The notes: a model not told the origin generated them from the sequence alone. DNA of 64,000 nt from Duganella sp. CF402 (GCF_900109645.1 NZ_FOBG01000001.1:558001-622000); one strand, 5' to 3'; positions 8,904 to 17,874 are shown, counted from the stretch's first letter. Translations and numbers: made by a program.

Positions 8904-9318
8904 TGGTGGCTGCGCACTCGGCGCAGAAACCGTACAGCGACAGCGAGTGCTCGTGCAGCACGAAATTGCGCTCGGCCGCTATCGCCTCCTGGCGCTGCTC
9001 GATCTCGGTGTCGCAGAATTCCTCCATGCGGCCGCAGTTGGTGCAGATCAGGTGATCGTGGTGGCCGCCTTCGTTCAGCTCAAACACCGAGGCCACCGAT
9101 TCGAAATGGCGTCGGATCAGGATGCCCGCGTCGGCAAACTGCATCAGCACGCGGTAGACCGTGGCCAGGCCCATGTCGATGTTTTCGTCGTGCAGCAGGC
9201 GGTAGACATCATCCGCGCTTAAATGCTTGCTCTTGGTTTCCTGGAACAGTTGCAGGATGCGTAAGCGGGGCAGGGTGGCCTTCAAGCCAAGTTTGCGCAG
9301 TTCTTGTGGGATATCCAT
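8866..9318 (-). CDS. fur: Ferric uptake regulator Fur
   Basis: A 150-residue Fur protein: winged helix (GLKATLPRLRILQLFQ, HLSADDVYRLL, GLATVYRVLMQFADAGI), regulatory metal site residues in FELNEGGHHDHLICTNCG, and the two structural zinc CxxC pairs (CTNC and CAEC). It represses iron-uptake genes with Fe(II) as co-repressor. The start is ATG 9318, where canonical Fur proteins begin; a longer reading frame upstream would translate across the Fur box. A Fur box at 9331-9349 indicates autoregulation. Confidence 0.96.
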   Translation of the reverse strand: MDIPQELRKLGLKATLPRLRILQLFQETKSKHLSADDVYRLLHDENIDMGLATVYRVLMQFADAGILIRRHFESVASVFELNEGGHHDHLICTNCGRMEEFCDTEIEQRQEAIAAERNFVLHEHSLSLYGFCAECAATIKPMAAKKLRRT

Positions 9319-9330
9319 GTGCCTTGAAAT

Positions 9331-9349
9331 GATAATGATTCCTATTCTC
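9331..9349 (-). promoter_or_regulatory. Fur box upstream of fur
   Basis: GATAATGATTCCTATTCTC matches the 19-base Fur consensus at 14 positions and lies 13 bases before the fur start codon, so fur is probably autoregulated. The divergent porin gene starts 220 bases away, so an effect on it is less likely. Confidence 0.7.
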
Positions 9350-9568
9350 ACTATATCTGAAAAATATTTTCTTGGCAATGGATGACTGGATTCCATGTCT
9401 TTCTATCATCAGAGTTGGCGTAAATGCAGCCAAAAGTGTGATTTTTTGTGAGAATTTGCTCCAAAGTATCGACAGTTGCCACAAGGAAGGATAAAGTTGC
9501 CGACTCCCCTCTCCAACTGAACGAGCGCTGTGCTGCGCGGATTGTGCTCGCGCGTAAGGAACATGTGT

Positions 9569-10810
9569 ATGAACGCCAATATTGCATCGCTGCGGTCCAC
9601 CGTGGCCGTCTTTTCCCTGCTGGGCTGCGCTGCCGCCCTGGCAGGCGAAGACGCGCCATCGGTGAACATCGGCGGCTTTGGCACACTGGGCGTGGTACAC
9701 AGCAATAATAATCAGGCCGACTTTACCGCCAACGCCCTCAATCCGGGCGACGCCGGCGCCACGCGCGGGTGGAGCGCGGCGGTCGATAGCCGCCTGGGCG
9801 TGCAGATGGCGCTGAATGTGGACAGCAAATGGTCGGCAGTGCTGCAGCTGGTGTCCGAGCGCACGCTGCGCAACGGTTACGCGCCGGTGGTGGAGTGGGC
9901 CAATGTGCAGTACCAGGCGACGCCGGATTTGAGCGTGCGCGTGGGCCGCATCGCGCTGCCGCTGTTCCTGGCCGGCGATTATCGCAAGGCCGGCTATGCG
10001 CTGCCGTGGGTGCGTCCGCCGGTGGAGCCGTATGGCGCGATTCCGCTGTCGAACAGCGACGGCGTGGACCTCAACTACCGCTGGCAAGCGGGCGATGTGC
10101 ACAACGTGACGCAGGTTTCGTTCGGCCGCGCCGACATGTCGTTGACGCCTGATGCGCGTGCGCAGGCGCGCGGCTTGGCTGGCATCGCCAACACCGCCAC
10201 CGCTGGTGCGTTGACTGTGCGTGCCAGCGTGCTGACGGCGGAACTCAGCGTTGATATCGCGCGTCCGTTGTTCGATGGCTTGCGTGGCTTCGGCGCGCCG
10301 GGCCATGCGCTGGTCGAGCGTTACGAGCCGTCGGCCAAGCGCGCGTGCGTGGCGTCGCTCGGTTTTAACTATGACCCGGGCCAGTGGTTCATGATGGGCG
10401 AGATCGGCCGCATGAACACGCGCTCCTACCTCGGCGACAAAACCGCCGCTTATCTCGGCGCCGGCCGCCGCTACGGCGACTTGACGCCGTACGCAGTGTA
10501 TTCGGTCTCGCGCGCCAACATGGAAACCCGCGTGGCGGGCGTCGATGTGAGCGGCCTGCCTGCACCGCAGGCGACGGCGGGGGCGCAGCTGAACGCAGGG
10601 CTGAACCAATTGCTGGCGGCGATTCCACGCCAGCGCAGCGTCAGCGCCGGGCTGCGTTGGGACCTGTATCCGAACTACGCCCTCAAGCTGCAATACGACC
10701 GCATCACGCCGCAGCAGGGCTCCACCGGCACCTTCATCAACGTGCAGCCGGGCTTTAAATCCGGCCAGCCGATCACGGTGCTGAGCGCAGCCCTCGACTT
10801 TGTGTTCTGA
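9569..10810 (+). CDS. Outer-membrane porin-like beta-barrel protein
   Basis: A 413-residue protein with a signal peptide (about 1-26, ending AALAGE) followed by alternating beta strands (NIGGFGTLGVVHSNN, WANVQYQATPDLSVRVGRI, YALKLQYDRITPQ) and a C-terminal aromatic residue (LDFVF), the usual OmpA/porin assembly signal. It resembles the porins placed before PstS-like and GGDEF/EAL genes in gamma- and betaproteobacteria. I chose ATG 9569, eight bases after AAGGA; an ATG at 9563 is too close. It is separated by two bases from the PstS-like gene, so both are one operon. The substrate is unknown; an anion such as phosphate is only suggested by the neighbour. The 250 bases before it hold the fur promoter and no other gene. 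Confidence 0.8.
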   Translation: MNANIASLRSTVAVFSLLGCAAALAGEDAPSVNIGGFGTLGVVHSNNNQADFTANALNPGDAGATRGWSAAVDSRLGVQMALNVDSKWSAVLQLVSERTLRNGYAPVVEWANVQYQATPDLSVRVGRIALPLFLAGDYRKAGYALPWVRPPVEPYGAIPLSNSDGVDLNYRWQAGDVHNVTQVSFGRADMSLTPDARAQARGLAGIANTATAGALTVRASVLTAELSVDIARPLFDGLRGFGAPGHALVERYEPSAKRACVASLGFNYDPGQWFMMGEIGRMNTRSYLGDKTAAYLGAGRRYGDLTPYAVYSVSRANMETRVAGVDVSGLPAPQATAGAQLNAGLNQLLAAIPRQRSVSAGLRWDLYPNYALKLQYDRITPQQGSTGTFINVQPGFKSGQPITVLSAALDFVF

Positions 10811-10812
10811 CC

Positions 10813-11253
10813 ATGCGGAAGCTATTCTCATTATTCCAATGTGGGCTGGCGTGCGTGCTGCTATGGTGTGCGGCGGCGTCGGTATCGGCTGCGGAATTCG
10901 TGGTGGTGGTGTCGGCTAAAAATCCGGTGGCCACGCTGCGTGCGGAGCAGGTGGCGGCCATCTTCCTGTCGCAGACCGGGCGCTTCCCCGGCGGCGAAGA
11001 AGCGACGGCGCTAGACCTGCCGGTCGGCAGCCCGCTGCGCGATGAGTTCTACAACAAGATCGCGGCACGTACGCCGGCACTGATGAAGGCCTACTGGACC
11101 AAGATGGTGTTCACCGGCCGCGGCCAGCCGCCGCGCGAATTGCCCAACAGCGCCGCCGTGCGCAGGATGGTGGCCGACAACCCGGCCATGATCGCCTACA
11201 TCGACCGCGCGGCGCTGGACGCCAGCGTCAAAGCCATACAGGTGACGCCATGA
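10813..11253 (+). CDS. Short PstS-like periplasmic phosphate-binding protein
   Basis: A 146-residue secreted protein (signal about 1-26, ending SVSAAEF). It has the half-length PstS-like fold seen in proteins of this arrangement: VVVSAKNPVATLRAEQVAAIFLSQ, ALDLPVGSPLRDEFYNKI, FTGRGQPPRELPNSAAV and AMIAYIDRAALDASVKAI. No phosphate ABC permease or ATPase genes are nearby, so a transport role is unlikely. It overlaps the downstream GGDEF-EAL gene by four bases (ATGA), so it is more plausibly a ligand sensor that works with the Cache domain of that protein. That is inference from context. Confidence 0.82.
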   Translation: MRKLFSLFQCGLACVLLWCAAASVSAAEFVVVVSAKNPVATLRAEQVAAIFLSQTGRFPGGEEATALDLPVGSPLRDEFYNKIAARTPALMKAYWTKMVFTGRGQPPRELPNSAAVRRMVADNPAMIAYIDRAALDASVKAIQVTP

Positions 11254-13850
11254 GCCCGAACAAAGAATCGCTGCGCGCGCGCTGGTTGCGGCGCGGCCTC
11301 GATACCCACGTGTCGCTGCCGCTGTTTGCCTTGCTGCTGCTGGTGGCGATCTGGGTGGTGACTTTCCATGAGATCGACGCCGAGCGCGAACACGCGCAGG
11401 AAGCCGCCGCCGACTCGCTGCAGGAAATGCTGGGCACCTACGAAGCGCAGGTGGCGCGCAGCCTGGATGGGATCGACCAGACCTTGCGCATGCTGAAGTA
11501 CGCGGTGGAGCGCAAGGGCGCGCTGGGCGCCTTGCCGGAGCTGGGCCGCGAAGGCTTGCTGCCGCCGGGCGTGGTGTTCGTGGTTAGCATCGTCGACCGC
11601 AACGGCATGACGGTGGCCAGCAATCCGCGCGCGCAGCCGATTTCGGTGGCGGACCAGAATTACTTTAAATTCCACATGGAGCGCGACAGCGGCACCACCT
11701 ACGTCAGCCCGGCCACGCGCGACGCCGCCAATAGCGAGTGGCATTTGCACTTCACGCGCCGTCTTGACGACGCCAGTGGCAACTTCGCCGGCATCGTCAT
11801 CGTGGAAACCGATCCGGCCTACTTCACCAGCAGCTATGAGCGCAGCCGTCTGGGCGAGCATGGCATGCTGGGACTGGTGGGCGCGGACGGCATAGTGCGC
11901 GCGCTGCGCAGCGGCGACAAGATGACTTTCGGCCAGCAGCTGGACGGCAGCATTGGAAAATATAGCGGCGTGCGCGAGCTGCATGGCATCGGCCTGAATG
12001 TGCTGATTGGGCTGAGTGAAACAGAATTGATGGCCGGCTTTGAACGCCAGCGGCGCGAGAAACTGATTCAGGCGAGCGCCCTGAGCGCTGGCCTGCTGGT
12101 GCTGAGTGGCGTGCTGTGGCTGTGGTCCTGGCAGGGCGCGCGCAGCCGCGCACGCATGCGGCGCGCGCAGGAAACCTATGCGGCGGCCTCGGCGGCCAGC
12201 CTCGACGCCTTCTTCGTGATGCGCGAAGTGCGCAACCAGCAGGGCGAGATCGTCGACTTCAAGGTCATCGACGCCAACCAGCGCGCGGAGCAGATGACCG
12301 GCTGCAGCAAACACTATTTGTGCGGTACCACCTTGTGCACCCTGATCCCGGAAGCGCGCGACAACGGCATGCTGGAGCACCTGATCGATGTAACCCGCAA
12401 GGGCGGAGTGCATGAGCAGGAGTGGCAAAGCACCTTGCCGCAGTTGCGCGCGCGCTGGCTGCATCAGCAGGTGGTGGCGGTGCGCGGCGGCCTGGTGGCC
12501 ATCGTGCGCGATATCTCGGAGCGCAAGCTGGCAGAGGAACGCATGGTGCATCTGGCGCACCACGACACGCTCACCGGCCTGCCGAACCGCAGCCTGATCT
12601 CCGACCGTCTGGACATGACCATCGCGCAGGCGCAGCGCAATGGCGGCTCGGTCATGGTGGCCTTTATCGATCTGGATGGCTTCAAGCTGGTGAACGATGG
12701 CCTCGGCCACAACGCCGGCGACGAGTTGTTGAAAGTGGTGGCCGAACGCATGTCCGGCTGCCTGCGCGCTACCGACACCGTGGGCCGCTTCGGCGGCGAT
12801 GAATTCGTGCTGCTGCTGACCGAGCCGGGCCCCGTGGTTGACGCGGCGCCGGTGCTGGAGCGCGTACGCGAAGCGGTGCTGCAGTCGATCAGCCTTTGCG
12901 GGCAGGAGGTGCAGGTCAGCTGCAGTATCGGCGTGGCCGTGTACCCGAACGACGGCCATGACGTTGAAACCCTGCTGATGAACGCCGATGCAGCGATGTA
13001 CCGCGCCAAGGAGCTGGGCAAGAACAACTGCCAGTTCTACACCCGCGAGATGAACGCCAGTATCGAAGAAAAGCTGGTGCTGCTGGAAGGCTTGCGCAAT
13101 GCGCTGGACGATGGTCAGTTCCGTCTCGTGTATCAGCCCAAGGTGGACCTGAACACAGGCCGCGTGTTCGGCGTGGAGGCGCTGGTGCGCTGGGACCATC
13201 CAGAGCACGGCACCATCGGGCCTGATCGCTTTATCCCGCTGGCCGAGGAAAGCGGCATGATTATCGCGCTGGGCGAGTGGATCCTGCGCAGCGCCTGCCG
13301 CCAGAACCGCGCCTGGCAGGACGCCGGCTTGCCGCCGCTGTGCGTGTCGGTCAACGTGTCGCCGCGCCAGTTTGAGGAAGCGCGACTGGTCGAGCGCGTT
13401 CAGCAGGCCTTGAAAGACAGCGGCCTGGCGCCGCAATGGCTGGAGCTGGAAGTGACGGAGGGCGTCATCATGCGCGACCTGCAGCAGGCCGTGGGCAAAA
13501 TGGCGCAGGTGAGGGCGATGGGCGTGGCCTTGTCGATTGACGATTTCGGCACCGGCTATTCGAGCCTGTCGGCCCTGAAGTCGTTCCCGATTTCGACGCT
13601 GAAGATCGACAAATCCTTTGTGCGCGACCTTGGCCGCAGCAGCGGCGACGAGGCGATCGCCAGCTCCATCATCGGGCTGGCGCACCGCCTGCGCTTGCGC
13701 GTGATCGCGGAAGGCGTGGAGACCGAACAGCAGCGCGCCTTCCTGCGCGAGAACGGCTGCGATGAAATGCAGGGCTATCTGTTCAGCCGTCCATTGCCCC
13801 CGCAGCAGCTGGAGGCGTTACTGCGCGCCCCAGCCATGTTGGCCGCTTAG
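11250..13850 (+). CDS. Cache-PAS-GGDEF-EAL membrane protein
   Basis: An 866-residue protein. Membrane helix about 20-38, a Cache-like periplasmic domain (about 45-270; VFVVSIVDRNGMTVASNP, DQNYFKFHMER, TYVSPATRD), second helix about 277-298, PAS about 310-425, GGDEF about 440-595 and EAL about 610-855. GGDEF is intact (GRFGGDEFVLLL) with an RATD product-inhibition site five residues before it. EAL keeps VEALVRW, NVSPRQF, EVTEG, IDDFGTGYSSL, KIDKSFV and AEGVET. Both synthesis and breakdown of c-di-GMP are possible. Translational coupling to the PstS-like gene suggests periplasmic ligand control. Confidence 0.93.
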   Translation: MSPNKESLRARWLRRGLDTHVSLPLFALLLLVAIWVVTFHEIDAEREHAQEAAADSLQEMLGTYEAQVARSLDGIDQTLRMLKYAVERKGALGALPELGREGLLPPGVVFVVSIVDRNGMTVASNPRAQPISVADQNYFKFHMERDSGTTYVSPATRDAANSEWHLHFTRRLDDASGNFAGIVIVETDPAYFTSSYERSRLGEHGMLGLVGADGIVRALRSGDKMTFGQQLDGSIGKYSGVRELHGIGLNVLIGLSETELMAGFERQRREKLIQASALSAGLLVLSGVLWLWSWQGARSRARMRRAQETYAAASAASLDAFFVMREVRNQQGEIVDFKVIDANQRAEQMTGCSKHYLCGTTLCTLIPEARDNGMLEHLIDVTRKGGVHEQEWQSTLPQLRARWLHQQVVAVRGGLVAIVRDISERKLAEERMVHLAHHDTLTGLPNRSLISDRLDMTIAQAQRNGGSVMVAFIDLDGFKLVNDGLGHNAGDELLKVVAERMSGCLRATDTVGRFGGDEFVLLLTEPGPVVDAAPVLERVREAVLQSISLCGQEVQVSCSIGVAVYPNDGHDVETLLMNADAAMYRAKELGKNNCQFYTREMNASIEEKLVLLEGLRNALDDGQFRLVYQPKVDLNTGRVFGVEALVRWDHPEHGTIGPDRFIPLAEESGMIIALGEWILRSACRQNRAWQDAGLPPLCVSVNVSPRQFEEARLVERVQQALKDSGLAPQWLELEVTEGVIMRDLQQAVGKMAQVRAMGVALSIDDFGTGYSSLSALKSFPISTLKIDKSFVRDLGRSSGDEAIASSIIGLAHRLRLRVIAEGVETEQQRAFLRENGCDEMQGYLFSRPLPPQQLEALLRAPAMLAA

Positions 13851-15955
13851 TAGGACCAAGTCAACGTCGCGCTACCGTTGCGCGGCGCGGCGTAGTAAGC
13901 CTGGGTCCAGTACAAACTGGTCAGGTGCTTCTTGTCGTTGACGTTATTCAGATTGACCGACAACGACAGGTGCTTGTCGATCTCGTAGCGCGCCATCAAA
14001 CCCAGCGTCGCATACGATGCCTGCACGGTGCGAATGCCGCTGCCCTGGTCGATCGACGTCTCGCTCTGCCATGCCAGTGTGCCGCCTACCTTCAGCGCCG
14101 GCAAGGCAGGCACGCGGTAGGTGGTGTTCACACGCAGCGTGGTACGCGGCACGAAGGTACGCACCGCCTGGCCGTCGTCGCCTTTCAGCGAAGTCAGTCG
14201 GGTCAGGCCCGCGCTGGCTTGCCAGCCTTTGCTTAACTCACCGGACAGATCGAACTCAAAGCCCTGCGATTCCGCGTTCACGCCACGGTAGTAGTTCTTG
14301 GTGCCGATCACGCCCGCCGCTTCGGCGGTGTTGTCCTGCTGCGTCTTGAAGATCGCGGCCGAGGCATTCAGCTTGTCGTCGAACAGCGCGGCTTTCAGGC
14401 CTGCCTCGGTGGTCTTGCCTTCGATCGGATCGAGCGGCGTGCCGGTGGCGTCGATTTCGCTTTGCGGATTGAAGATCGCCGTGTGGCTGGCGTAGGCCGA
14501 CAGTTCGCGGTTGATGTCATACACCACGCCCACGTACGGCGTGGTCTTGCTGGCCGACTTGTACTTGCTGGTGCCGTAGGAATTGCCGTTGCTCTTGGCG
14601 CGGGTGGAATTGAAACCGGTCAGCACCTTCCAGTCGTCGGCCGGGTTGAAGCGCGCCGCCAGATACACGGTGTTGCGGCGGTCTTCGTAGCTGCTGCCGT
14701 CGGTGGCGGCGTCGAAGCTTGGCATCGGGTAGCTGCCGTCGAAGGCGCTCTGGCCCAGCATCTCGGTGCCGATGCCCTGGCCGTAGCGCGAGACGTCATT
14801 CAGCTTGGAGCGCGACCAGCTATAGCCGAAGCTCAGGTCATGCTGGCGGCCGCCCAGGTTGAATTTGCCGTCGACCGAAATATCGGCCAGCGTTTGCTTC
14901 TGGTCCGCCGCGTATTGCGATGGGTAAGAATAGAGGCCGCCGCCTACCTTGTTCGGCGTGCCGTAGACGTACAGCAGGTCCGAATCCGATTTGTCGGTGA
15001 TGTAGCTGACGGTGCCTTGCACGGCCCAGCCCTGGCCCAGGTTCTGGTGCAGTTCCGCGAAGGTTTTATTGGTGGTGGTGTCCCAGCGCGACCAGTTGGC
15101 CGACGTGCTGGCCGATATCGGATAGTTGGTCGGGCTGCCGTCCGGGTAGTACAGCGGCAGCGCCCCCCACATCACGCCCTTGCTGCGATTGGCCTCGTAG
15201 GTGTGGCCGACGGTCAGCAGGCTGTCCTTGCTTAGCTGCGCTTCGACCACGGCGTAGGCCACGGTTTTCTTCGGCGAGTAGCGGTCGAGGTAGGAATCAC
15301 TTTCCTGCTGCACCAGTACGGCACGGCCATTGACGGTGCCGCTCTCATTCAGCTTGGTGCTGACGTCGCCCTCGATGCGGCGCTTGTTCCACGAGCCGAG
15401 TGTGACGCTGGCGCTGGCCGTGGTGGTGGCGGTCGGGCGCTTGCGGATGAAGTTGACGGTGGCGGACGGATTGCCGGTCGACGCCATCAGGCCGTTGGCG
15501 CCGCGCACGATGTCGATGCGCTCATACAGCGCGGTGTCGATATCGCCCTGTACATTGCCGAACACCTGCGGCATGCCGACGCCGTCGTACTGGAAGTTGA
15601 CCACGTCGAAGCCGCGCGCGGTGTAATAGGTGCGGCTGGTTTCGACCTTTTCCACGGTCACGCCGGTGGTGGCGGCCAGCACCGAGTTGATGTCGTCGAG
15701 CTTGAAGTCGTCCATCAAGGCGCGGGTGACGACCGACACCGATTGCGGCGTTTCGCGCAGCGTCAGGTCCAGCTTGCCGGCCGACTTGGTGGAGCGGGTG
15801 GTGTAGTTAGTGTCGTCTGCCGTGCCGGTCACCGTGACGGTTTGCAGCTGGGTGTCGGGTGCATCGGCTGGGACGTCGTCGGCGGCGACGCTATGGCCGG
15901 CATAAATCAACGACAGCGCCAGCAACATCGGGCGCAACGGCAGGTGACGGGGCAT
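13847..15955 (-). CDS. TonB-dependent siderophore receptor (FhuE-like)
   Basis: A 702-residue outer-membrane receptor: signal peptide (about 1-24, ending SVAADD), TonB-box-like TVTVTG, plug domain (RETPQSVSVVTRALMDD, VRGANGLMASTGNPSATVNFIRKRP) and a 22-strand barrel ending in TWSY with a terminal aromatic. The plug wording is typical of ferric hydroxamate/coprogen and pyoverdine receptors of the FhuE/FpvA group. It brings ferric siderophore into the periplasm using TonB energy. A strong Fur-box-like palindrome lies 15 bases before its ATG. It is downstream of, and co-directional with, the MFS and SufR-like genes. Confidence 0.95.
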   Translation of the reverse strand: MPRHLPLRPMLLALSLIYAGHSVAADDVPADAPDTQLQTVTVTGTADDTNYTTRSTKSAGKLDLTLRETPQSVSVVTRALMDDFKLDDINSVLAATTGVTVEKVETSRTYYTARGFDVVNFQYDGVGMPQVFGNVQGDIDTALYERIDIVRGANGLMASTGNPSATVNFIRKRPTATTTASASVTLGSWNKRRIEGDVSTKLNESGTVNGRAVLVQQESDSYLDRYSPKKTVAYAVVEAQLSKDSLLTVGHTYEANRSKGVMWGALPLYYPDGSPTNYPISASTSANWSRWDTTTNKTFAELHQNLGQGWAVQGTVSYITDKSDSDLLYVYGTPNKVGGGLYSYPSQYAADQKQTLADISVDGKFNLGGRQHDLSFGYSWSRSKLNDVSRYGQGIGTEMLGQSAFDGSYPMPSFDAATDGSSYEDRRNTVYLAARFNPADDWKVLTGFNSTRAKSNGNSYGTSKYKSASKTTPYVGVVYDINRELSAYASHTAIFNPQSEIDATGTPLDPIEGKTTEAGLKAALFDDKLNASAAIFKTQQDNTAEAAGVIGTKNYYRGVNAESQGFEFDLSGELSKGWQASAGLTRLTSLKGDDGQAVRTFVPRTTLRVNTTYRVPALPALKVGGTLAWQSETSIDQGSGIRTVQASYATLGLMARYEIDKHLSLSVNLNNVNDKKHLTSLYWTQAYYAAPRNGSATLTWSY

Positions 15956-15969
15956 GCGGAACTCCTTGA

Positions 15970-15992
15970 ATAAGAATGAGAATGATTCTTAT
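15970..15992 (-). promoter_or_regulatory. Fur box before the siderophore receptor
   Basis: ATAAGAAT (15970-15977) and ATTCTTAT (15985-15992) are perfect inverted arms around GAGAATG, fitting overlapping Fur hexamers (GAATGA, GAGAAT, ATTCTTAT). The last base coincides with the end of the stop codon of the upstream SufR-like gene (15992-15994), so the receptor has its own iron-controlled promoter inside the operon. Confidence 0.8.
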
Positions 15993-16612
15993 TATAGTTC
16001 CTTGATGACGTACACGCAACGTCTGGCCCCCGACAGCATGTGTTCGACCCGGCCGACCGAGCAATCCGGGCCCAGCACGCGCTGGAATACGTCCAGCTCG
16101 GAGCGGCAGAATTTCTGGCATTGTTTGGCGGCGGCGCAGATCGGGCAGTGATTTTCGATCAGCAGCAGGCTGCCGTCGTCCTGCGCTTCGAGCGCGGCCA
16201 TGTAGCCCTCGGCGCTGCGCGCTTGCACCAGCGCCTGCACGCGTTCGGGCAGGGTGCGGGCGGCGGCCAGGTGCTGGCGGTAATCGCGCTCGCTGGCCGC
16301 TTCGCGCGAGCCGATCAGCTTGTCGAGGCCGGCGTCGCCGAACAGCGTGCGCACCTGGTCGATCAGTTGCAAGGTCAGCTCGGCGTGACGGTCGGGGAAG
16401 CGGGCGTGGCCGGCCTCGGTCAGCAGCCAGCGGCGCGACGGGCGGCCTGGCTTGTCGGCCACGTCTTCGTAGGTGACCATGCCCTTGTCCTGCCAGGCTT
16501 CCAGTTGCTTGCGCGCGCCCATCGAGGTCAGGTTGAGCAGCGCGGCCAGTTGCTGGGCGGTTTGCGGGCCGCGCGTCTTGATCAGGAACAGCGTCTGTTC
16601 GGCGGTATTCAT
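15992..16612 (-). CDS. SufR-like Fe-S cluster transcriptional regulator
   Basis: A 206-residue protein with an N-terminal winged helix (TLFLIKTRGPQTAQQLAALL, TSMGARKQLEAW, GRPSRRWLLTEAGH) and a C-terminal cysteine domain. Cys156, Cys169, Cys184 and Cys199 give the spacing C-X12-C-X14-C-X14-C, close to the C-X12-C-X13-C-X14-C of SufR; Cys159 and Cys165 are extra. SufR-type proteins bind a 4Fe-4S cluster and repress when it is present. The start is ATG 16612, overlapping the end of the MFS gene by four bases. A candidate operator lies before the MFS gene (17859-17874). A SufR-like protein beside a siderophore receptor rather than suf genes is unusual. Assignment rests on motif reading only. Confidence 0.75.
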   Translation of the reverse strand: MNTAEQTLFLIKTRGPQTAQQLAALLNLTSMGARKQLEAWQDKGMVTYEDVADKPGRPSRRWLLTEAGHARFPDRHAELTLQLIDQVRTLFGDAGLDKLIGSREAASERDYRQHLAAARTLPERVQALVQARSAEGYMAALEAQDDGSLLLIENHCPICAAAKQCQKFCRSELDVFQRVLGPDCSVGRVEHMLSGARRCVYVIKEL

Positions 16613-17835
16613 GGCAGCGCGCCTTCCACGCGGGCGCTCATGCTGCGGTGCCAATGCTGCATGCGCCAGGCCGACCAGGCGCTGAGGGCGGCGCCGAGCA
16701 GCAGGATCAGGCGGGTGTCGATCAGCGTCAGCACCGCGCCGGCCAGCGCCATGATGATGTTGGCGAGGCAGAAGGTGGTCGAAATCAGACCCATCACCGC
16801 GCCCTGGCCATGCGCGCCGCCGAAGCGTTCGGCGCAGTAATTGGGCACGATGGCGTTGTAGAACGAATGGGGAATCCCGTACAGGATGATGCAGGCGAGG
16901 CCGAGCGTGGCGTTGCTGGCGGCCAGCAGGGCAATGATGGCCGCCACCGTGAATGCATAGCGGCGCGCGCGCAGCAGCGGTTCGCCGGTGAACGGGCGGC
17001 CGGCGACGATGGTGGTGGCCGTCATCACGGCGCACATGGCGGCGGTGACCCATGCGATGCCTTGCGCGCCGTAGCCGGGCACCTCCACCAGCCACAGCGG
17101 ATAGAACTCGTAGAACGCCGTCACGCCGCAGGTGTAGGCCAGCGTCACGATGAACAGGCTGCGCAGGTCTGGTTCGCGCAGCAGATTCAGTGAGTGCTGG
17201 TCGCGCGCCACCTGCCACCACGAGGTGGTCGCATGTGAGGCGGCTTCGCGCGGCAGGGTAACGGCCACCAGCGCTGCCACCAGCAGCAGGGCGGCGACCG
17301 CGACCCAGAATGGCGTGGTGATGCCGAATTGCAGGGTCGCGCCGGCCAGCAGCGGGCCGGCCAGCCAGCCCATGTAGAAGGCGCCGTTCAGCCAGGACAG
17401 GGCCTTGCGGCGCAGATCGCCGTCGAGGCGGTCGGCCAACAGGGCGCGCGCGACCGAGCCGCTGCCTTCCAGCAGGCCGGTGGCGAAGCGGGCAATGATG
17501 AACAGCGGGTAGTTCTCGATAATCAGCGCCCCGGCGGTGACGGCGTGGCCGATGGCGGCGCCGACGGCGGTAATCAGCAGCACGGGGCGGCGGCCGTAGC
17601 GATCAGACATCGGGCCAAGCAGGGCGGAGCCGATCAGCAGGCCGAGCGGATTAATCGTCAGCGCCAGGCCGAACAGCAGCTTGGGCGGCAGGCCAAGAAA
17701 AGTATTGAGGCCGTTGGTAGCGCCGGCGGCAAACAGCGGCGGCAAGATCGGATAAGGCAGCGCTGCGCCAATGGTGGACAACAAGGCCAGCAGGCAGGCG
17801 GAAGCAATCAGCAGATGAGTTTTCATGCCCTCCAC
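16609..17835 (-). CDS. MFS transporter, 12 helices, in siderophore locus
   Basis: A 408-residue inner-membrane transporter of the major facilitator superfamily with about twelve hydrophobic segments and the loop 2-3 motif GPMSDRYGRRPVL. By position (before a regulator and a siderophore receptor) it may export a siderophore or import a ferric chelate; the sequence alone does not decide this. Start choice is uncertain: GTG 17835 has AAGG at a good distance, whereas ATG 17826 has GGAGG only two bases away. It is the first gene of a minus-strand operon with the SufR-like regulator (4-base overlap). Confidence 0.85.
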   Translation of the reverse strand: MEGMKTHLLIASACLLALLSTIGAALPYPILPPLFAAGATNGLNTFLGLPPKLLFGLALTINPLGLLIGSALLGPMSDRYGRRPVLLITAVGAAIGHAVTAGALIIENYPLFIIARFATGLLEGSGSVARALLADRLDGDLRRKALSWLNGAFYMGWLAGPLLAGATLQFGITTPFWVAVAALLLVAALVAVTLPREAASHATTSWWQVARDQHSLNLLREPDLRSLFIVTLAYTCGVTAFYEFYPLWLVEVPGYGAQGIAWVTAAMCAVMTATTIVAGRPFTGEPLLRARRYAFTVAAIIALLAASNATLGLACIILYGIPHSFYNAIVPNYCAERFGGAHGQGAVMGLISTTFCLANIIMALAGAVLTLIDTRLILLLGAALSAWSAWRMQHWHRSMSARVEGALP

Positions 17836-17858
17836 TGTACGCCTTGCTCAACAATAAG

Positions 17859-17874
17859 TAAACAAAAGCGTTTA
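17859..17874 (-). promoter_or_regulatory. Candidate SufR-type operator before the MFS gene
   Basis: TAAAC-AAAAGC-GTTTA is an inverted repeat with six-base spacing, 24-33 bases before the possible MFS starts. The known cyanobacterial SufR site is CAAC-N6-GTTG; the AAC-N6-GTT core and spacing are shared. It would allow the SufR-like regulator two genes downstream to control its own operon. This is an inference from one short site. Confidence 0.4.

Noticed and set aside
11196..13685. An 829-codon open frame on the minus strand
   Set aside because: It is the shadow of the GGDEF-EAL gene in GC-rich DNA; its His/Ala/Arg/Gln-rich content matches no protein.
16613..17221. N-terminal extension of the SufR-like gene to 409 codons
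   Set aside because: The extension is an off-frame reading of the MFS gene; ATG 16612 with the usual HTH start is the real beginning.
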